Made by a program: the position numbers and the translations under genes. A DNA stretch of 64,000 nt from Halovulum marinum (GTDB lineage: Bacteria > Pseudomonadota > Alphaproteobacteria > Rhodobacterales > Rhodobacteraceae), in NCBI RefSeq assembly GCF_009697225.1, contig NZ_WIND01000019.1, forward strand, positions 1 to 64,000, in the 5' to 3' direction. Every line of letters starts with the position of its first letter. Positions within the stretch are counted from its first letter, which is position 1. This document shows positions 48,292-61,598 of the stretch, one piece after another. The notes beneath the pieces were generated by a model. The model saw only the letters and a program-made list of their open reading frames with translations, was not told the DNA's origin and did not search any database.

Positions 48292-48603
48292 CACCGGAAA
48301 GTGAGGCCAACGGCAGCTTCGGCCCCCATACCCGACATTCGAGATGGCGGCGCCCCGCAGAAATCTTCAGAGATGTGCGCTGCTCGGTGTGGGGCAACAC
48401 ATCCGGTAAGGGGCAGTCAGATCGCACCGCCCCGTCAGGGTCGGCTATGCCCGGCTCCGCTTCGACCCGGCGCCGTTCGCCGTCGCCGCGCTGCCGTTTC
48501 CCGCCCGGTCCGTGCTGCCGTCGCCGCCGGGCGCGGCGGTTCTGAACCTGGTGATCGTCATCAACCACCGACGCGACCGCTACATCGCCACCCGAGGTCT
48601 GCC
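48292..48603. other. Intergenic stretch without a recognised feature
   Basis: These 312 bp separate the lower-G+C pair of genes from the SMR gene. The composition returns to high G+C at about 48420. I see no convincing small gene, no strong hairpin and no guanidine-riboswitch-like fold; it probably holds the SMR promoter and may mark the right edge of the acquired segment. Confidence 0.5.
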
Positions 48604-48933
48604 ATGCCCTATCTCTTCCTGTTCCTCGCCGTCGTCGCCGAGACCATCGGCACCTCCGCGCTGCAGGCCAGCGCGCAGTTCACCCGGCCGCTGCCCTCGG
48701 CGCTGGTGGTGATCGGCTACGCGCTGTCGTTCTACCTGCTGTCGCTGGTGCTGCGCACGATCCCGGTCGGCGTGGCCTACGCGATCTGGTCGGGGCTGGG
48801 CATCGTGCTGATCGCCGCCATCGGGCGCGTGGTGTTCGGCCAGCGGCTGGACACGCCGGCGCTGCTGGGCATGGCGCTGATCCTGTGCGGCATCGTCGTG
48901 ATCCAGCTGTTCTCGGGTGCGGCCCGGCACTGA
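48604..48933 (+). CDS. Small multidrug resistance (SMR) family transporter
   Basis: A 109-residue four-helix membrane protein of the EmrE/SugE class, a proton-coupled exporter of cationic compounds, working as an antiparallel dimer. The essential membrane glutamate is E13 in VVAETIGTSALQAS, and YAIWSGLGIVLIA matches the W-containing loop of QacE/EmrE-type pumps. A cgagg site precedes the ATG. It is a single-gene unit. Confidence 0.93.
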   Translation: MPYLFLFLAVVAETIGTSALQASAQFTRPLPSALVVIGYALSFYLLSLVLRTIPVGVAYAIWSGLGIVLIAAIGRVVFGQRLDTPALLGMALILCGIVVIQLFSGAARH

Positions 48934-49026
48934 CAGCGGCCTGCCGCCGTGCCATCCTGTCGCCCATCTTGAGTCGCACAAGATGACCCGACGCGGCCCG
49001 GGGGCCGCGGCAACGACGGATGACGC

Positions 49027-49845
49027 ATGCTGCTACGCGCACTGATCCTGCTCGGGCTCGTCGCTTCCGCCTCGGTGGCGCTCAGCTACATGTTCGGGGC
49101 CGAGGTCCTGGCCGCGCTCGGGATGATCATCAGCCAAGCCAAGATCGTGCTGGCCAAGACCCTGTCGATCGGCAGCAAGGGTCTGGTCCTGTGGCTCAAG
49201 GCGCAGGGGATGAACTTCGCCCGGGTGGAACTGGCCAAGCGCTGGGTGCTGAAATCGCTGGTGCCGATGCTGATCGGCGCGGCGAACCAGCGCCGCATCG
49301 CCGGCTTCGTCGCCGCCTTCAAGACCGCGGCGACCGGCCGCTACCGCTCGATGATGGCCTGGTACAAGCAGCTGCCGCTGGCGGTCAGGGTGATCAGCGT
49401 GCTGATCGCGATGTGCGCGACGCTGGCGCTGGCGATCACCTCGATGAGCCTGTGGCTGCTGATCTTCTCGGTGCAGGTGCCGTTCTGGATCATCGCCGCC
49501 GCGACGGCATTCGGCACGATGATCTGGAAGACGGTGCAGAAGCTTCTGTTCCGCACCATCGCCTTCATGCAGCTATACCGGATCTGGGGCATGATCCGCG
49601 ACCGGCTGCCGCCGGAATACCTGGCCCGCAAGCGCCGCTTCGACTACCGCATCGCCCGCATCGTGGTGCGGCGGCGCAAGCTGACGCTTGGCCAGATGCG
49701 CACCGGCAAGGACAGCCTGGCGATGCGGCTGGCGCTGATCCGCGAATATTTCCGCCATGTGCGGCCCGCGGTGCCGTCGCAGGACGAACTCGACCGCTCC
49801 CGCGCCCGGCGCGCCGGGCGCACCCGCGACACGCCGGCGGAATAG
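49027..49845 (+). CDS. Membrane protein of unknown function
   Basis: A 272-residue protein I cannot assign. It begins with a hydrophobic helix (LLRALILLGLVASASVALSYMFG), has amphipathic basic segments to about 115, then a long hydrophobic stretch (about 122-175) that could form two membrane helices, and ends in a strongly basic cytoplasmic-type tail with REYFRHVRPAVPSQDEL. No enzyme motif is visible. Codon usage fits the genome and the reading frame is intact over 819 bp. It has no operon partner: the SMR gene is 93 bp upstream and the following gene is on the other strand. Confidence 0.7.
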   Translation: MLLRALILLGLVASASVALSYMFGAEVLAALGMIISQAKIVLAKTLSIGSKGLVLWLKAQGMNFARVELAKRWVLKSLVPMLIGAANQRRIAGFVAAFKTAATGRYRSMMAWYKQLPLAVRVISVLIAMCATLALAITSMSLWLLIFSVQVPFWIIAAATAFGTMIWKTVQKLLFRTIAFMQLYRIWGMIRDRLPPEYLARKRRFDYRIARIVVRRRKLTLGQMRTGKDSLAMRLALIREYFRHVRPAVPSQDELDRSRARRAGRTRDTPAE

Positions 49846-49905
49846 GCGCGGCTTAGTTTGGCGAAGTATCCCTGCCCGAGGCAGCCCGGCGGTGGCCGGA
49901 GCGCG

Positions 49906-50193
49906 CTATTCGTCGATCTCGACGATCACCACGCTGCGCTCCGCCGCGCCCGCGGCCAGCGCCGCGACCTCCTGGTACTCGGGCGAATCGTAGCAGCCGG
50001 CCGCGGCCTCGAAGCTGGGGAAACGCGCGACCACGTTGCGCGGAAAGTCCCGGCCCTCCAGCTGCCGGTACTTGCCGCCGCGGGCGATGAACTTGCCGCC
50101 ATGGGCGGGGATCACGCGGCTCGCGACCTCGGCGTAGCGGCCGTAGGCCTCGGGGTCCGTGACGTCGGCATGGGCGATCCAGAGTGCTGGCAT
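49906..50193 (-). CDS. DUF1330 family protein, copy 1
   Basis: A 95-residue dimeric alpha-beta-barrel-type protein (DUF1330). Family features are HADVTDPEAYGRYAE, GGKFIARGGKYRQLEG, RNVVARFPSFEAAAGCYDSPEYQ. It lies 24 bp after a second DUF1330 gene of the same length, both downstream of alaS in the same direction. The family has no established reaction. Confidence 0.87.
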   Translation of the reverse strand: MPALWIAHADVTDPEAYGRYAEVASRVIPAHGGKFIARGGKYRQLEGRDFPRNVVARFPSFEAAAGCYDSPEYQEVAALAAGAAERSVVIVEIDE

Positions 50194-50217
50194 GAGTTTT
50201 CCTTTCCTTCGGCGGCG

Positions 50218-50505
50218 TCAGACGCCGTCCACGACAACCATGTTCGAGACGCTGGCCGCGCGCCGCCGGATCGCGGCCAGGGCCTGGTACGCGTCCGACC
50301 GGTACCAGCGCAGGGCCGCGTCGCGGTCGGGAAACTCGATGATGACGTTGCGCTCCGGGCCGCTGCCCTCGAGCTGCTCGGCGCCGCCGCCCTTCGCCAG
50401 GAACCTGCCGCCGAATTCCGCCGCCAGCGCAACGGTCTGCGAGGCGTACTTCACGTACTCGTCCGGATCGTCCACGGTGATCTGCGCGATCAGATAGGCC
50501 GCCAT
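50218..50505 (-). CDS. DUF1330 family protein, copy 2
   Basis: A 95-residue paralogue of the next gene downstream, with matching blocks: TVDDPDEYVKYA, GGRFLAKGGGAEQLEG, RNVIIEFPDRDAALRWYRSDAYQ. The two share layout and motif positions but differ at most residues, so the duplication is old or each copy was acquired separately. It starts two bases after the alaS stop and is therefore probably co-transcribed with alaS. Function unknown. Confidence 0.88.
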   Translation of the reverse strand: MAAYLIAQITVDDPDEYVKYASQTVALAAEFGGRFLAKGGGAEQLEGSGPERNVIIEFPDRDAALRWYRSDAYQALAAIRRRAASVSNMVVVDGV

Positions 50506-50507
50506 CC

Positions 50508-53165
<2,658 letters not shown>

Positions 53166-53304
53166 GGCACTCCTCGGTCGGCGGCGCCCGCAGCGGCGCG
53201 CCCATCGTCAAGGAGCGGTGTTAGCTTGGATAGGCGGGGCTGTCCACAAGCCCCGCACCCGGTTTCGCCCGCGACCCGGCGGCGGGCGCGGCGGCGGCCG
53301 CGGT

Positions 53305-54369
53305 TCAGTCCTCGACCACCTCGCCGGTGTCCTCGCCCATGGCGAAGTCCAGCCCGTGCGCGGCGCGGATCTTGTCCTCGATCACCAGCGCGATGTCGGG
53401 GTTCTCCTTCAGGAAGGTCTTGGCGTTCTCGCGCCCCTGGCCGATCCGCTCGTCGCCGAAGGAATACCACGAGCCCGATTTCTCGACCACGCCGGCCTTC
53501 ACCCCCAGGTCGACCAGCTCGCCCATCTTGCTGATGCCCTCGCCGTACATGATGTCGAACTCGACCTGCTTGAACGGCGGCGCGACCTTGTTCTTCACCA
53601 CCTTGACCCGGGTCTGGTTTCCCACCGTCTCGTCGCGGTCCTTGATCGAGGAGATGCGGCGGATGTCCAGCCGCACGGAGGCGTAGAACTTCAGCGCGTT
53701 GCCGCCCGAGGTGGTCTCGGGGCTGCCGAACATGACGCCGATCTTCATCCGGATCTGGTTGATGAAGATCACCATGCAGTTCGAGCGGCTGATCGCGCCG
53801 GTCAGCTTGCGCATCGCCTGGCTCATCAGCCGCGCCTGGGCGCCGACCTGGTGATCGCCCATGTCGCCTTCCAGTTCGGATTTCGGGGTCAGCGCGGCGA
53901 CCGAGTCGACCACCACGCAGGAAACCGCGCCCGAGCGCACCAGCGTCTCGGTGATCTCCAGCGCCTGCTCGCCGGCGTCGGGCTGGCTGATCAGCAGCTC
54001 GTTGATGTCCACGCCCAGCTTCTTGGCGTACTGCGGGTCCAGCGCGTGCTCGGCGTCGACGAAGGCGCAGACGCCGCCCTTCTTCTGCTCCTCGGCGATC
54101 ACATGCAGCGCCAGCGTGGTCTTGCCCGAGCTTTCCGGACCGTAGACCTCGACGATCCGGCCCTTGGGCAGGCCGCCGATGCCCAGCGCGATGTCGAGCC
54201 CCAGCGAGCCGGTCGAGGTCGCCTCGATCTCCATCACCGCGCCGCCCTGGCCGAGCTTCATGATCGAGCCCTTGCCGAAGCTGCGCTCGATCTGGCTGAG
54301 CGCCGATTCCAGCGCCTTCTGCTTGTCCATGCTGCGCTTGTCTTTCAAATCGAGAAGGGGGGTTGCCAT
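53305..54369 (-). CDS. recA: Recombinase RecA
   Basis: RecA forms filaments on single-stranded DNA, drives homologous recombination and triggers LexA self-cleavage. The 354-residue protein has Walker A GPESSGKT (77-84), Walker [10 protein letters not shown], the L1/L2 DNA-binding loops (including [21 protein letters not shown]) and an acidic C-terminal tail. The start at 54369 has a gaggt site; ATG at 54330 is an alternative. An alphaproteobacterial SOS box lies 64-78 bp upstream, so LexA control is expected. Confidence 0.98.
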   Translation of the reverse strand: MATPLLDLKDKRSMDKQKALESALSQIERSFGKGSIMKLGQGGAVMEIEATSTGSLGLDIALGIGGLPKGRIVEVYGPESSGKTTLALHVIAEEQKKGGVCAFVDAEHALDPQYAKKLGVDINELLISQPDAGEQALEITETLVRSGAVSCVVVDSVAALTPKSELEGDMGDHQVGAQARLMSQAMRKLTGAISRSNCMVIFINQIRMKIGVMFGSPETTSGGNALKFYASVRLDIRRISSIKDRDETVGNQTRVKVVKNKVAPPFKQVEFDIMYGEGISKMGELVDLGVKAGVVEKSGSWYSFGDERIGQGRENAKTFLKENPDIALVIEDKIRAAHGLDFAMGEDTGEVVED

Positions 54370-54432
54370 CGCGTTCGACCTCTTATTTCACGTCTCGCAC
54401 GGCCCTGCAATCGGGCGGCGGGATCCTGCTCT

Positions 54433-54447
54433 GTTCGCCTCTTGTTC
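54433..54447. promoter_or_regulatory. LexA (SOS) box upstream of recA
   Basis: gttc-gcctctt-gttc (54433-54447) is an exact GTTC-N7-GTTC direct repeat, the LexA operator form known for alphaproteobacteria such as Rhodobacter. Its second half also begins a 12-bp perfect palindrome, gttctcgagaac (54444-54455). It lies 64 bp before the recA start. Confidence 0.85.
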
Positions 54448-54567
54448 TCGAGAACATGAGGACAATTGATGAACATTGCAAGGCAAATTTTCACTGTCCC
54501 CAGCTTTGGGGCTTTGGTTTAACAAAGCGTGAAGGCGCGACCGGCTCGCGCGGAAAGGACTGCGGGC

Positions 54568-55209
54568 GTGTTGCTGAACATCGACGGGCGATTTGCCTAT
54601 CTGGCCATGACCAAGACCGGCTCGACCTCGGTCGAGAACGCGATCCGCCGGCATTGCCACGTGATGTTCACCCGCCACCACCGCGCCACGCACATGCCCG
54701 CGCATCACTTCGAACGTTTCCTGCGCCCGTGGCTGGACGAAAGCGGCATCGCCGACATCGACACCGTCTGCCAGCTGCGCCACCCGGTCGACTGGCTGGA
54801 GAGCTGGTGGCGCTACCGCACGCGGCCCGGCGACTGGGAGCCGGAGGTCTCGACCGACGGCATCGACTTCGCGCGCTTCGCCGAGGAGTTCGTCGCCGGC
54901 GAGGACCGGCCCTATCTGCGGCTGCACCGGCCGCAAAGCTTCCTCTGCGACGCCGGCGGCCGGCTGCTGGTCGACATCGTGTTCCGCTTCGAGGACATGG
55001 ACCTGTTCTCCGGCTTCCTGTCGGACCGGCTGGGACGCGCGGTGAAGATCGAGCGGCACAACGCCTCGCCGCGCCGCCGGGCGCGGCTGTCACGTCCGCT
55101 GCGCGCGCGGCTCGAGGCGCATTTCGCGCCGGAGCTTGAGATCTGGGAGTCCGGCACCGCACGCAGCGCCACCCTGCCGGGCCGCGCGGGGCGCCGCGCT
55201 TCCGCCTGA
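54568..55209 (+). CDS. Sulfotransferase-like protein, family 2 type
   Basis: A 213-residue cytosolic or Golgi-type sulfotransferase-like protein. MTKTGSTSVENAI matches the PAPS 5'-phosphate-binding loop (KTGST), and LRHPVDWLESWWRYR matches the 3'-phosphate-binding region. The GTG at 54568 is preferred because aagga lies 8 nt upstream and the loop is then near the N-terminus as in relatives; GTG at 54529 is the longer option. The C-terminus is very Arg/Ala-rich. It is divergent from recA. Acceptor unknown; capsule or exopolysaccharide sulfation is one possibility. Confidence 0.78.
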   Translation: MLLNIDGRFAYLAMTKTGSTSVENAIRRHCHVMFTRHHRATHMPAHHFERFLRPWLDESGIADIDTVCQLRHPVDWLESWWRYRTRPGDWEPEVSTDGIDFARFAEEFVAGEDRPYLRLHRPQSFLCDAGGRLLVDIVFRFEDMDLFSGFLSDRLGRAVKIERHNASPRRRARLSRPLRARLEAHFAPELEIWESGTARSATLPGRAGRRASA

Positions 55210-55234
55210 CGCAGGCGCCGCCGCCGTCCCGCCC

Positions 55235-55328
55235 GCCGTCACAAATGCGTCACGTCCGCCGTCACAAATGCGCCACGTCCGCCGTCTCGCCCGCCGTCAC
55301 AAATGCCGTCACGAATGCCGTCAAACCC
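55235..55328. repeat. Degenerate tandem direct repeat with gccgtcacaaatgc core
   Basis: Two 23-bp units (55235-55257 and 55258-55280) differ at one base. After a 12-bp spacer, the 14-nt core gccgtcacaaatgc recurs at 55293-55306, followed by shortened copies cgtcacgaatgc (55307-55318) and cgtcaaaccc. The pattern is too irregular and too short for CRISPR. Confidence 0.8.
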
Positions 55329-55627
55329 GCCGCCCGCACGGCGCCGCGGGACGCAGGAGCCGGGCCGGGACTGCCGCCGGTGCGGGATGGTGCGGGCCGG
55401 ACCGGGCCGGTAGACGAACCCGCCCCGGTCCGCCGGCGCACGGTTACCCGACGGGCGTGCGGCCCGCCTGCGCCGCTGTTGCACGATACCCGGTCCGGCG
55501 CGTCTGCGCGGCACCTGCCCTGGCGTGCGGCATCTGGCCGCCGTCGCCGCCCGCGGAACCGGCCGTATCCGGGGCGCCGGCCCGTCGACCTGCCGCGCCG
55601 CGGGCTGCGTTCTGCAAATGGTCCGAA

Positions 55628-55649
55628 CACATTCCCGATTCGGAATGTG
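55628..55649 (-). terminator. Hairpin downstream of cckA
   Basis: A perfect 8-bp stem (cacattcc / ggaatgtg) with a 6-nt loop lies 14 bp after the cckA stop and is followed on that strand by ttcgg. It probably ends the cckA transcript. Confidence 0.55.
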
Positions 55650-55662
55650 ACGCCGGAGCCGT

Positions 55663-57684
55663 TCAGCCGACGTAGCGGTCCATGTGGTCGCGCACCCGCT
55701 CGACCAGATCGTTCAGCGTGAACGGCTTGGACAGGTAGCTCGAGCGCGGCACCGCCGCCTTGCCGTCGGCGAACACGTCCTCGGAATAGCCCGAGACGAA
55801 CACCGTGCTGGCGTCGGGCCGCGCCTCGTAGGCCTTGCGCACCCAGCCCGGCCCGTCGATGCCGGGCATGATCACGTCGGACACGAACAGGTCGACCTTC
55901 AGCTCCGCGTCCTCGAGGATCTCCAGCGCCGCCTCGCCGCAATCGGCCTCCAGCACGGTGTAGCCGCGCATCTGCAGCGCGCGGGCGGCGAAGGCACGGA
56001 CCGGGGCCTCGTCCTCGACCAGCAGCACCACGCCGCGGCCGGTGGTGTCGCGGAACCCCGGGCGCACCGGCGCCGCGGGTTCGGGCGGCGCCGCCTCGAC
56101 CTCGGTCTCGGCGGGCAGGTAGATCCGGAACAGCGTGCCCTCGCCGGGCGTGCTGTCGACGAAGATGAAACCGTCCATCTGCTTGATGATGCCGTAGGCG
56201 GTCGACAGGCCCAGGCCGGTGCCCTCGCCGACGCGCTTGGTGGTGAAGAACGGCTCGAAGATCTTGCCGATCTTGTCCCTGGCAATGCCGGTGCCGGTGT
56301 CCTCGACCTCGATCAGCGCGTAGTCGCCCGCCGGCACCAGCGCGCGGTCGCGCTCCAGCGGCTCGTCCAGCGTCGTCTTTCGGGTGCGCAGCTGCACCAC
56401 GCCGCCGGCGGGCATCGCGTCGCGGGCGTTGACCACCAGGTTGACGATTACCTGCTCCAGCTGCCGCTCGTCGGCGCGGATCGGCCAGATGTCCTCGGTG
56501 TTCGAGATCTCCAGCGCCACCTTCTCGCCCAGCAGCCGGTCCAGCAGGTTGGCCAGCTCGGCGAGCGTATCGAACAGGTGCAGCGTCTGCGGCCGCAGCG
56601 TCTGCTTGCGGCTGAACGCCAGCAGCTGGCGCACCAGCGCCGCGGCGCGGTTCGCGTTCTGCCGGATCTGCATCAGGTCGGAATGGTCGGTGTCGCCCTG
56701 CAGGTGGCGCAGCAGCAGCAGGTCGCAGTGCCCGTTGATCGCGGTCAGCAGGTTGTTGAAGTCGTGCGCGATGCCGCCCGCCAGCTGGCCCACGGCCTGC
56801 ATCTTCTGGCTCTGGACGAACTGCGCCTCCAGCGTCTTCAGCTCGGTCGCGTCGCTGATCACCGCGAGGATCTCGGGGCCGGCGTCGCCGGCCATCCGGG
56901 TCATCGTCAGCTGCAGGAAGCCGTTGTGCTCGCTGTCGCGGCGCCGGGCGATCTCGGACCGGCCCTGGGCGCGGCCGGCGAGGGTATCGCGCAGCCGGTC
57001 GGGCATCGACTTGCCCAGCCCCTCGACCAGGTCCGGCAGCGCGCGGCCGGCGGGGCGGTCGCTGCCCAGCAGCAGCCGCGCCGCGGCGTTCGCCGACAGG
57101 ATCCGCCCCTCGGCGTCGATCCGCGCCAGCGCCACCGGCAGCGGCTCCATCAGCTCGGCCGGGCCGAAGCTGACCGCCGCCTGCGCGTCCGCGCCCGCCC
57201 CGCGCGCCAGCCGCCACAGCTGCGCGCCGCCGGCCAGCGGCTCGACGCTCAGCTGCCAATCCTGCCCGGCCAGCGTCACCGGGGCGCGCGCGATCCCGTC
57301 CGCCGCGGCCTGCCGCGCCAGCCGGTAGGCCGAGGCGCCCTGCCCCGCCAGCCCCGGGTCCAGGGTCTCGTCGATCCGGGTGCCGACCCGCAGCAGCGGC
57401 TGCGCCGCCGCGTTGACGTCGCGGACCACGCCGCCGCCGTCGACCAGCGCCGCGGGGTGCGGCGCGCCGCCGTGCATCCGCCGGAACGCGGCGGCCAGCC
57501 CGCCGTCGCGCCTGCGGCGCCGCCACAGCGCCGCCACGCCCGCCGCCGACAGCAGCCAGACGCCCGCCGTCGCCGCCGCCGGCGCCGCCAGCGCCCAGGC
57601 GCCGCCAGCGGCCAGCCATGGCGCCGCCAGCGCGGCGGCGCTGGCGCGGTGATCCCACGGGCGAATCGTGCGTGCTGCGATCAT
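55663..57684 (-). CDS. cckA: Hybrid histidine kinase CckA
   Basis: CckA is the top kinase of the alphaproteobacterial CckA-ChpT-CtrA phosphorelay, which in Rhodobacterales controls motility, gene transfer agents and related traits. The 673-residue chain has two closely spaced hydrophobic segments (about 16-55), PAS-like domains (about 75-285), the DHp with H307 in LAGGIAHDFNNLLTAI, an ATPase domain (GTGLGLSTAYGIIKQMDG) and a C-terminal receiver (about 550-673) with D603. The QSQKMQAVGQLAGGIAHDFNN block is highly characteristic of CckA. chpT and ctrA are not in the window. Confidence 0.92.
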   Translation of the reverse strand: MIAARTIRPWDHRASAAALAAPWLAAGGAWALAAPAAATAGVWLLSAAGVAALWRRRRRDGGLAAAFRRMHGGAPHPAALVDGGGVVRDVNAAAQPLLRVGTRIDETLDPGLAGQGASAYRLARQAAADGIARAPVTLAGQDWQLSVEPLAGGAQLWRLARGAGADAQAAVSFGPAELMEPLPVALARIDAEGRILSANAAARLLLGSDRPAGRALPDLVEGLGKSMPDRLRDTLAGRAQGRSEIARRRDSEHNGFLQLTMTRMAGDAGPEILAVISDATELKTLEAQFVQSQKMQAVGQLAGGIAHDFNNLLTAINGHCDLLLLRHLQGDTDHSDLMQIRQNANRAAALVRQLLAFSRKQTLRPQTLHLFDTLAELANLLDRLLGEKVALEISNTEDIWPIRADERQLEQVIVNLVVNARDAMPAGGVVQLRTRKTTLDEPLERDRALVPAGDYALIEVEDTGTGIARDKIGKIFEPFFTTKRVGEGTGLGLSTAYGIIKQMDGFIFVDSTPGEGTLFRIYLPAETEVEAAPPEPAAPVRPGFRDTTGRGVVLLVEDEAPVRAFAARALQMRGYTVLEADCGEAALEILEDAELKVDLFVSDVIMPGIDGPGWVRKAYEARPDASTVFVSGYSEDVFADGKAAVPRSSYLSKPFTLNDLVERVRDHMDRYVG

Positions 57685-57782
57685 TCTTCGTCGGCCCCCT
57701 GATGTGCGGGACCGTTGTGATCGCTGTGGGTAAACAAGTGCTGAAGATCCCCGCACGCCGCGCTTCGCCCGCAAAAGTTGCG

Positions 57783-58967
57783 TCAGGGTACGATAATCTC
57801 GCAAAAATAGAACCCGTCCCCGGGCGCGCCGGGCAGCCAGCGCCGCTCCGTGCCTTTTGCGCAACCCGGATTGCGCGCCAGGAACGCGGCCACCCGGTCC
57901 TCGTTCTCTTCGGCCAGCAGGCTGCAGGTGGCGTAGGCGATGCGCCCGCCCGGGCGCACCACGGCGCGGGCGCGGGCCAGCACCTGGGCCTGCACCGCCG
58001 CCAGCCGGTCCAGATCCGCGGGCCGCAGGTTCCACTTCTGCGCCGGATCGCGGCGCCAGGCGCCGCTGCCCGAGCAGGGGGCGTCGACCATCACCAGATC
58101 GTAGGGCGCCAGCGCCTCGACCTCGGCATCGGCGGCAACGCGGATCCGCGCACCGGCGCGGCCGGCGCGGACCGGCAGGTCGCGCATCCGGCGCGGGTTG
58201 GCGTCGAACGCCACCAGCCGCCCCTGCCCGCCCATCGCCGCGGCCAGCGCCAGGGTCTTGCCGCCGCCGCCCGCGCACAGGTCCAGCACCGCCTCGCCGG
58301 GACCGGGGCGGGCCAGCAGCGCCACCGCCTGGCTGGCGGCGTCCTGCAGCTCGACCAGCCCGTCGCGGTACGCCCGCCCGCCGGTGAGCCGGCGCGGGTT
58401 GCCGGTGACGCGCAGCGCGCCGGGCACGCCGTCCACCGGCGCGGCGGCGATGCCGTCGGCGGCCAGCGCGGCCAGCGCGGCGTCGTCCCCGGCCTTCAGC
58501 CGGTTCACCCGCAGGTCCACCGGCGCACGGTCCTTCAGCGCCGCGGCGACCTCGGGCAGCGCCGGGCCCAGCGAGCGCGCCAGTTCGTCGTGCAGGAAAT
58601 CGGGGTAATCGCCGGCGACCGGCGGCGGCGCGCCGTCAAGGCAGCGGAACGCGGCGCGCTCGTCCGCGTCCGGCGGCGCCGGGGCGTGGCCGGCGCCGGT
58701 CAGCAGTTCCAGCGCCGCGGGATCGGTCTCCAGCAGCAGGCCGAGGATCAGCGCCCGGCCGGTCTCGGCGGCGGCGCCGCTGCGCCACAGCGCGCTGCGC
58801 CGGCGCCGCAGCGCGTCGTAGACGTGATCGCGGATCGCCGCCCGGTCCTTGGAGCCGGCGAAGCGGTTCTCGCGGCCCCAGCGGGTCAGCACGCGCTCGG
58901 CCGGAGCGCCCTCGACGATCTCGTCGAGGATCTCCATCGCGGCCGAAAGACGGGCGGCTGGGATCAC
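57783..58967 (-). CDS. rsmB: 16S rRNA cytosine-C5 methyltransferase RsmB-like
   Basis: A 394-residue RsmB/NOP family m5C methyltransferase. Residues 1 to about 130 resemble the NusB-like N-domain (including GSKDRAAIRDHVYDALRRR), and the catalytic part has the SAM motif LDLCAGGGGKTLALAA and the two cysteines C298 (VDAPCSGSG) and C348 (ATCSLL). It starts with GTG at 58967, which matches the family N-terminus; ATG at 58937 is the alternative. It lies upstream of cckA with 98 bp between. Confidence 0.92.
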   Translation of the reverse strand: MIPAARLSAAMEILDEIVEGAPAERVLTRWGRENRFAGSKDRAAIRDHVYDALRRRRSALWRSGAAAETGRALILGLLLETDPAALELLTGAGHAPAPPDADERAAFRCLDGAPPPVAGDYPDFLHDELARSLGPALPEVAAALKDRAPVDLRVNRLKAGDDAALAALAADGIAAAPVDGVPGALRVTGNPRRLTGGRAYRDGLVELQDAASQAVALLARPGPGEAVLDLCAGGGGKTLALAAAMGGQGRLVAFDANPRRMRDLPVRAGRAGARIRVAADAEVEALAPYDLVMVDAPCSGSGAWRRDPAQKWNLRPADLDRLAAVQAQVLARARAVVRPGGRIAYATCSLLAEENEDRVAAFLARNPGCAKGTERRWLPGAPGDGFYFCEIIVP

Positions 58968-59152
58968 GGGCGCGGGCTCCGGCGGGTCAGAGGGCGGCGG
59001 GGCGGATGCGGCGCTCGATCATCGTCATCGTCATCCCTCCCCCCCCGGTCCGGCACGCCGACCAATGCGCCGGGCGCGCCGCCCGGCACGGGCCTCTCTA
59101 TCCCAGCCCCGGCGCGGCGCGCAAGCACCTGCCAGGCCGCGCACCGCAGCGC

Positions 59153-61427
<2,275 letters not shown>

Positions 61428-61550
61428 GCCGGGGCCGCGGCGGCACGCCTGCGCCCCCGGCGAATCCGCCCCGCCGCGGCATTTACGAAGTTTTCATGAT
61501 CAGAAGATGTTTCAGAACAGGGACTTGAGGGGGTTTTCGCGGTGAAATAG

Positions 61551-61598
61551 CCCGGATTTCACGGTGCCCGGATTTCACGGTGCCCGGATCTCACGGTG
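61551..61598. repeat. 16-bp tandem repeat, three copies, running into the rlmE 3' end
   Basis: cccggatttcacggtg occurs at 61551-61566 and 61567-61582 exactly, and at 61583-61598 with one change (t to c). The third copy contains the rlmE stop codon (61591-61593), and every copy carries a TGA on the rlmE strand. A small inverted repeat (gtgaaat/atttcac) overlaps the first copy. Confidence 0.88.

Larger units (their letters stand above)
55210..55662. other. Non-coding stretch with direct repeats between sulfotransferase and cckA
   Basis: These 453 bp contain no convincing gene: the open frames are proline/arginine-rich and lack ribosome sites. The left part carries an irregular direct repeat (55235-55328), the middle is plain G+C-rich DNA, and the right end has a hairpin next to the cckA stop. 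Both flanking genes end here, so it is a convergent 3'-3' region. Confidence 0.6.

Noticed and set aside
48292-48603. Guanidine riboswitch before the SMR gene
   Set aside because: Some SMR genes are guanidine-controlled, but I could not find the conserved hairpin pairs or ACGR-type loops in this stretch.
55235-55328. Possible CRISPR array
   Set aside because: Units are adjacent without unique spacers of regular length, copy number is small and no cas genes are present.
55136-55721. Open frames of 158-179 codons between the sulfotransferase and cckA genes
   Set aside because: They overlap both neighbours, are proline/arginine-rich, lack ribosome sites and cross the direct repeat; they look like G+C-driven chance frames.
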